DNA of 64,000 bases from JBBRCE01 sp038205115 (GTDB lineage Bacteria > Planctomycetota > Planctomycetia > Pirellulales > JBBRCE01): the NCBI GenBank assembly GCA_038205115.1, contig JBBRCE010000002.1, positions 1 to 64,000 of the forward strand. Reading direction: 5' to 3'. Position numbers and translations under genes: made by a program. The notes beneath the pieces are model-generated. The model made no database searches. It was not told where the DNA came from and saw only the letters and a list, made by a program, of their open reading frames with translations. Below are positions 23,968 to 33,156 of this stretch, piece after piece (within the stretch, counting starts at the first letter, position 1; every line of letters begins with the position of its first letter).

Positions 23968-25005
23968 ATGCCGCCCATTGATGTGCTGCGAATGTTCGAT
24001 GCGGCCGCCAATCGCGCCAGCGAAGGTCTCCGCGTGGCCGAAGACTACCTGCGATTCGGCTTGGACGACGCCCATCTCACGTCGCTGGCCAAACAATTGC
24101 GCCACGACTTAACCACCGCGCTGAGCGTCGTGCCTGAGGGCGAGCGGCATCGCGCCCGCAACACGCTGGGCGATCTCGGCACGGCTATTTCCACGCCGAC
24201 CGAACAAACACGTTCGAGCCTACAGCAACTAGCGACGGCGAATTTCAAGCGCGCGCAACAAGCGTTGCGGACATTGGAAGAAACGGCCAAAACGTTCGAT
24301 CCCGCGCTGTCCGCGCGGCTGGAGCAAATTCGTTACCGGACGTATACGCTGGAAAAAGCGGCGTTGATCACGATCAGCAGCCTGGCCCGGCTGAAGGATG
24401 CACGGCTATATGTGTTGGTCGATGGCGGAAGTGATGCCCAGCAGTTTGCAGCGCGGATTGCTCGCTTGCTCGCGGCTGGCGTGCATCTGATTCAGCTTCG
24501 CGATAAACGGCTGACCGATCGCCATTTGCTCGAGCGCGCACGGCTGTTGCGACGGCTGACCAAGGCCACGCCCACGTTGATGATTGTCAACGATCGGCCG
24601 GATATCGCCGCGCTTTCCGGCGCGGATGGCGTGCATCTGGGGCAAGATGAACTGACCGTGCAGGACGCGCGGGCAATCGTCGGCCCCGACGCGCTGGTCG
24701 GCGTTTCGACGCACGACATGCCGCAAGCGCGGCAGGCTGTGCTGCAAGGTGCCGACTACTTAGGCGTGGGGCCGATTTTTCCGTCCGGCACGAAAACGTT
24801 CGCTGAGTTTCCGGGGTTGGAATTTGCACGTGCCGTGAGCGCGGAAATTTGCTTGCCGGCGTTTGCCATTGGCGGCATCCACCTGGGCAATCTGCCGGAA
24901 CTGTTGGCGACCGGCATCCGCCGCGTGGCTGTGAGCGGCGCGATTAACGGTGCCGCCGACGAACAGTGCGCGGCCGAACAACTGCTGCGCGCGCTGGGCG
25001 ATTAA
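23968..25005 (+). CDS. thiE: ThiD2-ThiE fusion, thiamine phosphate synthase
   Basis: A 345-residue two-domain enzyme. The N-terminal ~130 residues (ANRASEGLRVAEDYLRF, RHDL) match the ThiD2 domain, reported to act as an HMP-phosphate kinase unrelated to ThiD. The C-terminal ~210 residues are ThiE, which joins HMP-PP and thiazole phosphate to form thiamine phosphate. ThiE motifs are visible: QLRDKRL, IVNDRPDIA, DGVHLGQDEL, YLGVGPIFPSGTK and FAIGGI. The enzyme is soluble and cytoplasmic. ATG 23968 was chosen; a TTG two codons earlier (23962) has a GAGTAAG at better spacing and is possible. No other thiamine gene is nearby and no THI-box riboswitch was recognised. Confidence 0.88.
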   Translation: MPPIDVLRMFDAAANRASEGLRVAEDYLRFGLDDAHLTSLAKQLRHDLTTALSVVPEGERHRARNTLGDLGTAISTPTEQTRSSLQQLATANFKRAQQALRTLEETAKTFDPALSARLEQIRYRTYTLEKAALITISSLARLKDARLYVLVDGGSDAQQFAARIARLLAAGVHLIQLRDKRLTDRHLLERARLLRRLTKATPTLMIVNDRPDIAALSGADGVHLGQDELTVQDARAIVGPDALVGVSTHDMPQARQAVLQGADYLGVGPIFPSGTKTFAEFPGLEFARAVSAEICLPAFAIGGIHLGNLPELLATGIRRVAVSGAINGAADEQCAAEQLLRALGD

Positions 25006-25040
25006 CTTCCGCAAGGCCGTTTGGAATAAAGCGCCCCGCG

Positions 25041-25820
25041 TCACCAACCCCGGAAGCCGTAGCCCAAGTCGATGCGGGTTTGCGGCGGACTGCAGGGGCT
25101 GTAGATGCTTTGAAAGCCGCCATTGGAGTAGCCGTTGTAACCGGAATCGGAATTCTTTTCCCACTCCAAACGTTTCTCTTGCGCGGCGGCGCCTTTTTGC
25201 TGCTGTGCGGCCAGCAGGCGTTGATCGCTACTATGTTGGTACGAGGCCTGATATTGAGTCAGGTTTTTTTGATTAGCGCGGATTCGCACGATGCCTTCTT
25301 CGAGTTGGGCCGCGGTCAGCGTGCCGGGATTTGCCAAGCCCATACGTTTGAGATATGCGCCGCGATAGCCGTCGGCCATGTTGGCCATGTAAACGCCCAG
25401 CCACTGCTGCGCCTCGGCGCCGTCTTTGCCGAGCAGCAGTTTGAGCTTGGAGTCCCAGTCGTTCAAAAAGTCCTGCAATTCGTCGGACGACATCTCGTTG
25501 CGTTCGGCAATCAAGCGGCGATTCATTCGCTCGACTTCCGAGGGCGAATAAATCACTTGCGTCGTCAGCCATTTTTGAAATTCCGCATCGACCTGCTTCC
25601 ACTTGGGATCAGCCAAGACCTTGGTGCGCTTTTCGTATTCTTGCGCTTCTAGGATCGAGGGATGCACGCCGAGCGGATCGGTCTTGGAATCTTTGGCCGA
25701 ATCGATGGCTGCCTTGATCACGGCCTGATCGGGCTTTTGGGCAACCAGCGGCGCCGCGCTCAAGCTCAAGACAATCACAGGCAGCAGCGTCCGCAGACGC
25801 GGTGTTGGAAGCAAAAGCAT
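25041..25820 (-). CDS. Secreted protein, unknown function
   Basis: A 259-residue protein with a signal peptide (about 1-27, cleaved near LVAQ). The mature part is mostly helical and rich in Gln, Lys, Asp and Ala, with several Trp, and ends in a Tyr/Gly/Ser-rich tail (about 225-259). I recognise no family. The start at 25820 has TGAGGA about 6 bases upstream, better than the ATG at 25832. It converges with the thiE gene, 36 bases away, with no terminator hairpin seen. Confidence 0.6.
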   Translation of the reverse strand: MLLLPTPRLRTLLPVIVLSLSAAPLVAQKPDQAVIKAAIDSAKDSKTDPLGVHPSILEAQEYEKRTKVLADPKWKQVDAEFQKWLTTQVIYSPSEVERMNRRLIAERNEMSSDELQDFLNDWDSKLKLLLGKDGAEAQQWLGVYMANMADGYRGAYLKRMGLANPGTLTAAQLEEGIVRIRANQKNLTQYQASYQHSSDQRLLAAQQQKGAAAQEKRLEWEKNSDSGYNGYSNGGFQSIYSPCSPPQTRIDLGYGFRGW

Positions 25821-25868
25821 GGCAATCCTCATGTCAAACGATCGACCGTTCGGGGAGCGGAAATTGAT

Positions 25869-26768
25869 TTACTTAACGGGTTTAACGCGATGAAATGTCA
25901 CTTCGAAATCGGCCGGCGCGTTCTTGTCCGTGGCGTTGCGCATCGAACGCCAGAGGATCGTATCGCGATCGCGAAGTTTATAGGTTTGTAGTGATGCGGC
26001 CGTTTTGCCTTCGGGCGAGACGATCGACGAGTTGACCAACCAAAGCGTGCCTTCCAGGCTCCAAAAGGCTTCGCCGCGACTGCCATCGCTGTTGAAGACC
26101 CACGATTTCACACGGTGCGAAACGGGATCCCAACCGATCAGTTGCGTGCCGGAAAACTTCATTTGCTCGCCACTGCTGATGGTCAGATCGCGCTGCAAAA
26201 ACGATTTGCTGGCGTTCCATTTGGCGGTGACGCGGACGGTGGACTTTTCGAGTTCGCCTGCCCATTGGCCTACGAGTAAATCGAGCGAGGCTAATTGCTG
26301 CGGATCGGCCATTTGCTGCGTGCGGGACTCGCGCAGGCTGTCGAGTCGCCAGCGTCCCTCTTGCCGAACCCACATCGCCGTGAAGCGGCCGTGGATAGCA
26401 TCGGGGCCGTCGGGATTGTGAATTTCTGCTTCGCCTTCTTCCACGGCAACGTCCGCGGTTACAAAGCGAATACTCACGTTGCTGACGCCGGCGCGAGCGC
26501 GGGCGGCCGTTTTTGAGTCGCCGCTTTTCGACAGTTGCTCGCGAACTTTGACGGCGTGCCCCGTTTCGTCGGTGTAAGTGCCATCGGCGGTCCAGATTTC
26601 GGCAATCTCTTTGCCGTTGCCACGCTGCAGCGCGGCTAGATAATCTTTGCCGGCCTGACGGATCGCCGCTTCGTCTTGCTCGCGCCTGGCCGCAGGCGGG
26701 TCGGCGGCAACCGCCAAGCTGGGCAAAAGTGCGAGCAACAAACAAGTACGTATAAACGAAGTCAGCAT
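25869..26768 (-). CDS. Secreted SnoaL/NTF2-like protein with C-terminal DUF
   Basis: A 299-residue protein with a signal peptide (about 1-21). An NTF2-like (SnoaL/SgcJ type) domain follows (about 28-150): it opens with the DEAAIRQAGKDYLAALQRGN helix and has the strand pattern of that fold. The C-terminal ~150 residues are beta-rich (GQWAGELEKS, WDPVSHRVKSWVF) and resemble a domain often fused to SnoaL in Planctomycetes. The ligand is unknown. The upstream frame beginning at 26843 lacks a signal peptide, so the ATG at 26768 was preferred. It lies 48 bases after the neighbouring gene's end and is co-directional. Confidence 0.65.
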   Translation of the reverse strand: MLTSFIRTCLLLALLPSLAVAADPPAARREQDEAAIRQAGKDYLAALQRGNGKEIAEIWTADGTYTDETGHAVKVREQLSKSGDSKTAARARAGVSNVSIRFVTADVAVEEGEAEIHNPDGPDAIHGRFTAMWVRQEGRWRLDSLRESRTQQMADPQQLASLDLLVGQWAGELEKSTVRVTAKWNASKSFLQRDLTISSGEQMKFSGTQLIGWDPVSHRVKSWVFNSDGSRGEAFWSLEGTLWLVNSSIVSPEGKTAASLQTYKLRDRDTILWRSMRNATDKNAPADFEVTFHRVKPVK

Positions 26769-26879
26769 GGCAATAATCAACGCCGGGGTGCGAATCTCGA
26801 TGAGGCCGAATGTGCTTCCATTATACTCAGGCAGGCCCGGCAAGTGAACCGTTTGGCATGCGTATTAGATGCTTTCCAT

Positions 26880-27077
26880 TCACGGCCGAGGCGAAATGAT
26901 GTACGTCCAAATCAAGACGGCAGTCAGGGTGAGCACAAAGCCCACGACAACAACCCAGGCCGGATGAAACGGCAGTCGGCCTTTTTTCTCCGCCTGTTGT
27001 TCGTAAACGCGATGTTCTTTCTTTTCTTGGTCGCGCTGTTTTTCTTTCTTCTGCTGATGCTGCTCTTTGTGATCCAT
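26880..27077 (-). CDS. Small single-pass membrane protein
   Basis: A 65-residue protein. A very hydrophilic Gln/Glu/Lys-rich N-terminus (about 1-33), likely coiled coil, is followed by one membrane helix (about 40-60) and a short tail. AGGAAG lies 6 bases before the ATG at 27077, a good ribosome binding site. Size and layout suggest a small regulatory or scaffold protein, but no family is recognisable. Confidence 0.55.
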   Translation of the reverse strand: MDHKEQHQQKKEKQRDQEKKEHRVYEQQAEKKGRLPFHPAWVVVVGFVLTLTAVLIWTYIISPRP

Positions 27078-27204
27078 TGGGCTTCCTATTCACTGGGCAA
27101 AATTTCGCGCGCGATCAATCGACTGCGCCGCGAAGGCACACGCAACAGTAGCAAATGCCGGGCCAGAGCGGCCCGTAGCCATGAAATTTGATGCGTGTGC
27201 GGCG

Positions 27205-27912
27205 CTAAGGAGCCGGCGGCGATTTCACGTCGGCTTTGCCTTCACTCTTCACTTCAACTTTGGCATTAACATTGTCTTTGGGCACGGCGTCCGCGCTGGC
27301 CGCCAGCTTGGCCTTGAGGGCGATTGCTCTTTCGCGCGTGGTTTTAATCTCGTCGTCGTTGAGCGAAAATCCGTTGGTGCCGGAGGCCATTAGGTTCACG
27401 CGGTCCTGGCGATGAGGCAAACCCAGCACATGACCAAGCTCGTGCGAAGTCACGCGTGGCAGCGGCTCGTCCAAGCCATCTTCCACCGAGTTGAGGTGCG
27501 CGGTGTCTTTGACAAACACCATGCCGGCATACCACACGCCGTTGGGCGTAAATTTCTTGATGTAGCAGACATTGATGGCCGTTGTGCTGAGCCGGCTCTT
27601 CGGCATGGCGGCGTGCAATCGCTGAAACTCAGTCGCATATTTTTCGAGCGGCTGGACCTCTTCTGCCTTGGTCGGCGCGATCGATTCCAGTTCGAACTGA
27701 ATGCCGGCCTGCGCCCAAACTTTGTTGACCTTGCCGAAAATTCGCTTGATGTCGTCCTCGGCCAGCGTGGTCTGGAATTCCGTCTGCTTGTCCGATTGCA
27801 GCAGATGCACGCGCACCGGCAAGGTGATGGTGGGGCGCTCCGGCGCGTCGGCGGCCAGGACACCACGGCCCACGAGCACTGCGGCAACAAACAGGGCAAA
27901 ACGGTAACGCAT
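27205..27912 (-). CDS. Secreted metzincin-type zinc metalloprotease
   Basis: A 235-residue protein with a signal peptide (about 1-20). The zinc site HELGHVLGLPH (His157, Glu158, His161, His167) and a Met-turn (NLMASG, Met175) mark a metzincin, matrixin-like. The zinc ligands and catalytic Glu are complete, so activity is likely. The N-terminal half is a beta-rich propeptide or substructure, and the C-terminus ends in a Lys/Glu-rich tail. No prodomain cysteine switch is obvious. The gene is monocistronic or at the head of the small-protein group. Substrate unknown. Confidence 0.8.
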   Translation of the reverse strand: MRYRFALFVAAVLVGRGVLAADAPERPTITLPVRVHLLQSDKQTEFQTTLAEDDIKRIFGKVNKVWAQAGIQFELESIAPTKAEEVQPLEKYATEFQRLHAAMPKSRLSTTAINVCYIKKFTPNGVWYAGMVFVKDTAHLNSVEDGLDEPLPRVTSHELGHVLGLPHRQDRVNLMASGTNGFSLNDDEIKTTRERAIALKAKLAASADAVPKDNVNAKVEVKSEGKADVKSPPAP

Positions 27913-28023
27913 CTCACGAACTCGCTAGCGGGACGGCAGGCGCACGACAGCCACAGTCAACCAGTGTGGCAGCCATGACTTGGTTGTGCAATTAAAAACG
28001 CGAACTGCAAGCAGGACGAAAGG

Positions 28024-28210
28024 TTCGCCGCGAAGATGAGAAGCACGCAAAGAATTCACACCAGAAAGGATTGATCGAACCGCAAATATTGCGTTCGCTG
28101 CGATCGATCAACCTTTTAATCCGCATTTGATCGTGTCGTCAAAATTCATTCAGTCCAAATCATTCCTTCTTTTCCTTACCTCCAAGCGCACTTTGCGCCT
28201 TCGCGGTGAA
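28024..28210 (+). repeat. MITE-like element, copy 1
   Basis: A 187-base unit that begins TTCGCCGCGAAG and ends CTTCGCGGTGAA, inverted ends with a single mismatch. Its first 34 bases match the start of copy 2 in 31 positions. The interior has related AT-rich patches (GCGATC-ATCA, TTTTAAT). It has no coding capacity for a transposase, so it would be non-autonomous. Confidence 0.5.
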
Positions 28211-28222
28211 AACAGAAATCTG

Positions 28223-28413
28223 TTCACCGCGAAGACGCGAAGCACGCAAAGAATTCCCAGCAGCAAGTTATATTTGAAATGCGAATGTCGTTTTCGATGC
28301 GATCAATTGATTTTTTAATTCGGATAAGATTGTTGGACTCGCCTGAATACATTTACTCCATGTCGAACTTCCTTTGTCTTGCCTCTTCGCGATCTTTTCG
28401 CCTTCGCGGTGAA
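28223..28413 (+). repeat. MITE-like element, copy 2
   Basis: A 191-base unit starting TTCACCGCGAAG and ending CTTCGCGGTGAA, a perfect 12-base inverted terminal repeat. It follows copy 1 by 12 bases. CGCGAAG-type words at its left end recall intergenic repeats common in Planctomycetes. No transposase is nearby. Confidence 0.5.
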
Positions 28414-28450
28414 CTTTTTCATTCTTCACATCGTGGATGCCGCTTCGCCG

Positions 28451-29839
28451 TCACGTCAATTCCACTTGTTGATGCAACTTGGGCACCAGGCAGTCCCAGC
28501 CGCGGGTGGCGCGGAGTTCCGCGGCAAAGTGGTTGGCCGTGGCGAGTTCGCCGTGCGTGATGAACGCGCGTTTCACGCCGCTAATCGGTTTGAGCCAGCG
28601 GATCAATTCGCTGTGACCGGCGTGGCCGCTCAAGGCCGACATTTTGACAACCGCCGCGCGGACCGGCACATCGGCGCCAAACAATCGCAGCCACTTGGCG
28701 CCATTTTCCAGCGTGCGACCGCGCGTGCCTTCGGCCTGATAGCCGCCCAGCACCACGGTATTTTCGGCGTGCGGCAGACGCTGCTGCAAGTGATGCAGAA
28801 TTCGCCCACCGGTCATCATGCCAGACGAGGCGATGATTACCGCCGGCCCGCGAACCGCGTTGATGGCTTTGGATTCATCCACCGAGCTGACAAGGTGAAT
28901 GCCTTGAGTGTCGAGTTGTTCTGGTTTGACGACCGATTTGAGTTCGCTGAAATCCTGTTCGGCCGAGTACATGTGAAACACACGGCTGGCCGCGGTGGCC
29001 ATCGGGCTATCGAGATATACGGGGATCTCGGGGATGCGTTTTTCGAGCATCAATAGTCGCAGCAAATAAATCATCTGCTGCGATCGGCCCACGGCAAACG
29101 CAGCCACCAGCATCAGGCCGCCGCGTTTGACTGCGGCATTCACCACATCGGTCAATTCGTCGAGGATGTTTTCGTCTGGATGATCGCGATCGCCGTAGGT
29201 GCTCTCGCAGATCAAATAATCGCAGTCGGGCGCGGTGGCCGGGTCGGGATACAGCGGCGCGTCGTAGCGGCCCACATCGCCTGAGAACAGAATTCTGACC
29301 GTCCGCGGCTGCGTGCGAACTTCCACTTCGATCGAAGCCGAGCCCAGCAGATGCCCTGCTTCGCGATAGCGCATCCAAAACGGTTCGACCGGCGAAAACC
29401 AGGTATCGCGATCCACCGGATTCAGCAGCTTGAGCGCGTGGGCGACATCCGCCACATCGAACAGCGGCTCGGCCGGCTTGTGCTTCGTAGCGCCTTTGTC
29501 GTTCACGTAAACAGCGTCATCCTCCTGATTGCGGGCGGCGTCGTTGAGCATGATCGGCGCCAGATCGCCGGTGGCGCGGGTGCAGAACACCTTGTTGTGA
29601 AAGCCGGCTTTGACAAACCGCGGCAAGTAACCAATGTGATCGATGTGGGCGTGCGTCAGCACCACGGCGTCGACCTGCGCGGCATCGAATGTGGGCGGTT
29701 CCCAATTGAGCTGCCGCAATTGCTTGAGTCCTTGAAACAGGCCGCAGTCGATCAGCACGCGGTGGCCATCGGCCTCCAATAGATATTTGGAGCCCGTTAC
29801 TGTTTCGGTTGCACCATGAAATGCCAGCGTGATGGGCAT
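28451..29839 (-). CDS. Beta-CASP metallo-beta-lactamase-fold hydrolase (RNA processing type)
   Basis: A 462-residue protein of the MBL fold with a beta-CASP and RNA-specificity (RMMBL-like) region. The metal site motif HAHIDH is at 63-68 (His63, His65, Asp67, His68), with further motifs at GHLLGSASI, SGDVGRYD and SGMMTGGR. The fold and length match the YsH1/CPSF-73-like exoribonucleases and related enzymes of bacteria. Cytoplasmic. The ATG at 29839 was chosen because the fold begins there; the longer frame to 30040 has no homologous character. It is co-directional with the ATP-grasp gene 112 bases upstream. Confidence 0.85.
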   Translation of the reverse strand: MPITLAFHGATETVTGSKYLLEADGHRVLIDCGLFQGLKQLRQLNWEPPTFDAAQVDAVVLTHAHIDHIGYLPRFVKAGFHNKVFCTRATGDLAPIMLNDAARNQEDDAVYVNDKGATKHKPAEPLFDVADVAHALKLLNPVDRDTWFSPVEPFWMRYREAGHLLGSASIEVEVRTQPRTVRILFSGDVGRYDAPLYPDPATAPDCDYLICESTYGDRDHPDENILDELTDVVNAAVKRGGLMLVAAFAVGRSQQMIYLLRLLMLEKRIPEIPVYLDSPMATAASRVFHMYSAEQDFSELKSVVKPEQLDTQGIHLVSSVDESKAINAVRGPAVIIASSGMMTGGRILHHLQQRLPHAENTVVLGGYQAEGTRGRTLENGAKWLRLFGADVPVRAAVVKMSALSGHAGHSELIRWLKPISGVKRAFITHGELATANHFAAELRATRGWDCLVPKLHQQVELT

Positions 29840-29951
29840 GCGTGAATCTCGTGGAATGTTAGTCGATTGAATTGAATAGACGTGTGCTGCAATTATAGCG
29901 ATGGCTAGCGCCGAGGAACGAAATTCGTCGCCAGATTCGCTGCGCCCTACG

Positions 29952-31013
29952 TTAGGCGGCATCGTGTGCGGCCGTCGATGACACGGACCAGGCGATTTCA
30001 CCGGCTTGCAATTTACGCGGCTGCAACGATTGCGGGTCAATCGTTCCGCCAGCGGCCAAGGTCAGCATGGCCGCTGCCAGATTGCCGCGGTACGCCTGCC
30101 GCAATCCGATATACGACGTGGTGCATCGTGGATTGATTTCGATCACGCGATCCGCCGCGGCCGAATCGCCCAGCACCAGATCAACGCCCATCCATCCACG
30201 CGGATCCGGCAAGCAGTCAACGGCGCGCATCGCCAATTGCTCGGCCCGCGCGGCCCGTTCATCGTCAAGCGGCAGACACCCGCCTTGGTAGCGAAACCGC
30301 CCATCGTCCGAAAGCGACTGCCGGCAAGGCATTAGCGCCAAACGCTGCGCAGGGCCGCACAACAGCGCCACGCTGACCGGCACGCCCGGACAGTATTCTT
30401 CCAGCCGGCAATCGCAAGGCATGGTGTCCGGCAAATCGGCCGAAGTCTCCAGGCGCTGCACGTGCTGCGATCCCGCGCCATACCGATCTTTGAGCACCGC
30501 CGGCCAGAAGGCAAAATCCGGCGGAAGTTGCTGGCGGAGAGTGCCGGCGTGCAGTGCAATGCCGCGTGGCACCGGCACGCCGCAACCGGAAAGATGCTCG
30601 CAGGTCCGTTGCTTGTCGGCGGCCAGTTCAAGGCACAGGAGCGAAGCGTTGAGCAGCTTGCCCCCGGCTTGCTGCGCCATGCGGTAGCGGTTGGCCAGCA
30701 GACCATCGAACTCCGGCGCAATGACCAACGTCCAATCAGCCTGGCTGGCTAGCAGGCAAAACGTCTGTCGTTCTTCGGCCGCGGTGAGTACGTGGTGCCA
30801 CGCGATGCTGCCGCTGGAATCTCCACGACACATTCGCAGATCGCGCATGCCGACAACGTCACAATTTGTCGCGTGGGCAAAATCTGCCGCAATGGCATCG
30901 GCCATCAAGCGGCCTTCAGCAAACGGCGAGTTAATGGACGAAGTCGCGGCAGCACCATGCAGCAGCCCGCCGCCGGTCAGAAATTCGTAGACGAAGATTG
31001 TTTTCCGGGCCAC
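29952..31013 (-). CDS. ATP-grasp ligase, possibly MfnD-like
   Basis: A 353-residue protein starting at GTG 31013. Its N-terminus (KTIFVYEFLTGGG) and overall length resemble ATP-grasp enzymes of the COG1821/MfnD group, which ligate glutamate to tyramine in methylofuran synthesis. ATP-grasp features appear at FAFWPAVLKDRYGAGSQ and DLVLGDSAAADRVIEINPR. Some Planctomycetes carry H4MPT/methylofuran one-carbon genes, which would fit, but none is in this window. The general ATP-grasp call is firm; the MfnD role is inference. GGTGG lies just upstream of the start. Confidence 0.7.
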   Translation of the reverse strand: MARKTIFVYEFLTGGGLLHGAAATSSINSPFAEGRLMADAIAADFAHATNCDVVGMRDLRMCRGDSSGSIAWHHVLTAAEERQTFCLLASQADWTLVIAPEFDGLLANRYRMAQQAGGKLLNASLLCLELAADKQRTCEHLSGCGVPVPRGIALHAGTLRQQLPPDFAFWPAVLKDRYGAGSQHVQRLETSADLPDTMPCDCRLEEYCPGVPVSVALLCGPAQRLALMPCRQSLSDDGRFRYQGGCLPLDDERAARAEQLAMRAVDCLPDPRGWMGVDLVLGDSAAADRVIEINPRCTTSYIGLRQAYRGNLAAAMLTLAAGGTIDPQSLQPRKLQAGEIAWSVSSTAAHDAA

Positions 31014-31202
31014 GGTCCACCGTTACGAAGTTTGGAAATTCGTTACGGGTTTTAGAAGATTGACTGGTCGCAGTCAAATCGTGGCACTCCGCAAGCGAAG
31101 GCGCGTTTTAACAATTGCGCCCAGCAAGCGGATTTTGCGATATGAGTCGCATCGCCAATTTCGAGAACTACGCGGAGCATTCTTGCCTTCGCTCTGCGTC
31201 GC

Positions 31203-31397
31203 CTAACGGGCTGGCATCATGCGGACTTCCTGACCGAAAATCAGGCGTTGTAGCCGGCGCGCTTCCTCGCGACGACTGCGAAGTTCATCCATCGACCAAC
31301 TGCCGCGAATCAACTCGACGGTTTCGTTGGATTGACGCGAAACGGCCAGCGATTGTGCGGCTTTCGGGGAGCGGATGGACGTGTCGATGGCGACCAT
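31203..31397 (-). CDS. Small hypothetical protein
   Basis: A 64-residue protein with a basic helical C-terminal half (ELRSRREEARRLQRLIFG) and no signal peptide. The ATG at 31397 was preferred over a longer frame to 31505. The ribosome binding site is weak. I recognise no family, and expression is not supported beyond the open frame, so the call is tentative. Confidence 0.35.
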   Translation of the reverse strand: MVAIDTSIRSPKAAQSLAVSRQSNETVELIRGSWSMDELRSRREEARRLQRLIFGQEVRMMPAR

Positions 31398-31617
31398 GGC
31401 AAAGCTTTCTTCAGTCGAAAATTCTTGTTGTTGGGCGAGCGAATTACTAATTGGCCGTACAAAGCAAAACGCGTGCCATCTAAACAACCAGGGTGCGAAT
31501 TGCATGCTGCTGCTTCGAGTTCGGTGCTGCAGTCATTGCCCGTGCGGTCGGTGCGCCCAGCCGCCGGGACGTGTCATCGCAGGGCAGCGATGCGCCGTGA
31601 AAATTGCGATCGAGTTG

Positions 31618-32949
31618 CTATTCCAGCGGTGCCACGGGGGCCCGTTCGGGCGGCGGTTCTGGTAGCAGCAGGGCAACGCCCGCCGCCGGCAGAAACAGCA
31701 AACCGGTATAGAACAGTGCCTGCCGGTAATCGCCGACGCGAATAAACAGCGTGAAGCACACCGTGCCGCCAGCGGCCGCCAACCGGCCGATGTTGTAGCA
31801 AAAACCCGCGCCTGTCGTGCGCAGTAGCACCGGAAACAGCGGCGGCATGTACATCGTGAATAGCGCAAACACGCCCTGCGAAACACCCATCAGCCCCAGG
31901 CACCAATACAGGCTGTTTTGATCGCGCGGCAACCAATAAGTGAAGCACATCGATAAGCAGTAAGCCAGGCACATCAGGGCGATGCTGTTGCGGTAGCCGC
32001 ACTTGCGGGCGATGGCGGCCGCTACAAAGTTGCCGATCACCGACATCAGCATCACCCACATCAAGGCCGAAGCTTGCAGCGCCTTGGATTCTTTGTCGGG
32101 CCAGCCGAGATCGCGTCCGTGGTTGAACACATCTTGCGAAAACCAAAACATGAACGCCCAGTGCGCGGTGAGCGAGAACGAGCAGACCAAGATCGTCAGC
32201 ACGGTGGTTCGTTTGACGGCGCCGCGAAACAGGTCGGAAACGCGCGGAACCACGCCGCCACTTTGCAATCGCGCGGCATGCCACTGCTCGGGCTCTGGCA
32301 CGGCGCGGCGAATCCAGAGCACCAGCAGCGCCGGCGCCACGCCCACCAGAAACACGTAGTTGTCTGGCAAGCCCGCCATCAAGCTTCCCGCCAGACTGGC
32401 AATGATCACGCCGATATTCACTCCGGTTTGCAGCACAGCGGCCAACCACGGCCGCCAGCGATGCGGCCAAGTTTCGGACAACAGCGACGCGCCAACCGCC
32501 CACTCGCCGCCGATGCCTAGCGCCGCCAAAAACCGAAACAACATCAGTTGCCACCAAGTTTGGGCAAAGAACGACAGGCCGGTGAACATGGCGTAGGTCA
32601 TGATCGTCAGCACCAGCGCACGGCTACGTCCGAGTCGGTCGCCAATCCGGCCGAAAAATCCACCGCCCAGCGCCCAGCCCACCAGAAACGCCGCTTGAAT
32701 ATACGATTTATATTGATCGACCAGCGGATCGTCGGTCTTCAAATTTCCGAGCAAGTGCGCCACAAATGGCGTGGCAACCAGCGTATAGAGGTGCATATCC
32801 AAACCGTCGAACATCCAACCCAGCCAGGCGGCCGCGCCCGACTTCCACTGTTGAGGCGAGAGGTCGCGGAGTGTTCGGATATCGTTTGGCGAATGGTCAG
32901 CGGCGCGTGCAGTCGTGGCATGAGGATTCGAACGATCGACGGTCGGCAT
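31618..32949 (-). CDS. MFS transporter, SHS-family-like
   Basis: A 443-residue integral membrane protein with 12 predicted helices. The first-loop motif appears as GRIGDRLGRSRAL, and the first helix carries FDGLD in place of the FDGYD typical of the sialate/lactate (SHS) and aromatic-acid (AAHS) groups. Likely a proton-coupled importer of organic acids or sugars; the substrate cannot be specified. It sits in the inner membrane. It stands alone, divergent from the secreted protein at 33157. Confidence 0.8.
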   Translation of the reverse strand: MPTVDRSNPHATTARAADHSPNDIRTLRDLSPQQWKSGAAAWLGWMFDGLDMHLYTLVATPFVAHLLGNLKTDDPLVDQYKSYIQAAFLVGWALGGGFFGRIGDRLGRSRALVLTIMTYAMFTGLSFFAQTWWQLMLFRFLAALGIGGEWAVGASLLSETWPHRWRPWLAAVLQTGVNIGVIIASLAGSLMAGLPDNYVFLVGVAPALLVLWIRRAVPEPEQWHAARLQSGGVVPRVSDLFRGAVKRTTVLTILVCSFSLTAHWAFMFWFSQDVFNHGRDLGWPDKESKALQASALMWVMLMSVIGNFVAAAIARKCGYRNSIALMCLAYCLSMCFTYWLPRDQNSLYWCLGLMGVSQGVFALFTMYMPPLFPVLLRTTGAGFCYNIGRLAAAGGTVCFTLFIRVGDYRQALFYTGLLFLPAAGVALLLPEPPPERAPVAPLE

Positions 32950-33156
32950 GAGTGTTTTTCAGCGGTTGGGGCGCCGTTGGGGGTTCGCTGGCCGCCGCGG
33001 AATCGTGCGGGGCGGAGCGATTCTGGCTTCCAATGTAACAGCCGCGAATTGCGTTTCAATCGGACCGCGCGTTGAGCTATGATAATTGAGCGACGGGCCA
33101 CGCGGGCGCGATCGCGACAAAATCGCTACGGATCGATCTCTTGCAGGCCAACAAAA

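Larger units (their letters stand above)
27913..28450 (+). other. Intergenic region filled by MITE-like repeats
   Basis: No gene. Two tandem copies of a roughly 190-base element with 12-base inverted ends occupy 28024-28210 and 28223-28413. Short frames over this stretch are low-complexity and unsupported. Confidence 0.6.

Noticed and set aside
27159..27175. CGGGCC-AGAGC-GGCCCG stem-loop between the metzincin and the small membrane protein genes
   Set aside because: A perfect 6-base stem, but no T-run follows on either strand, so it was not called a terminator.
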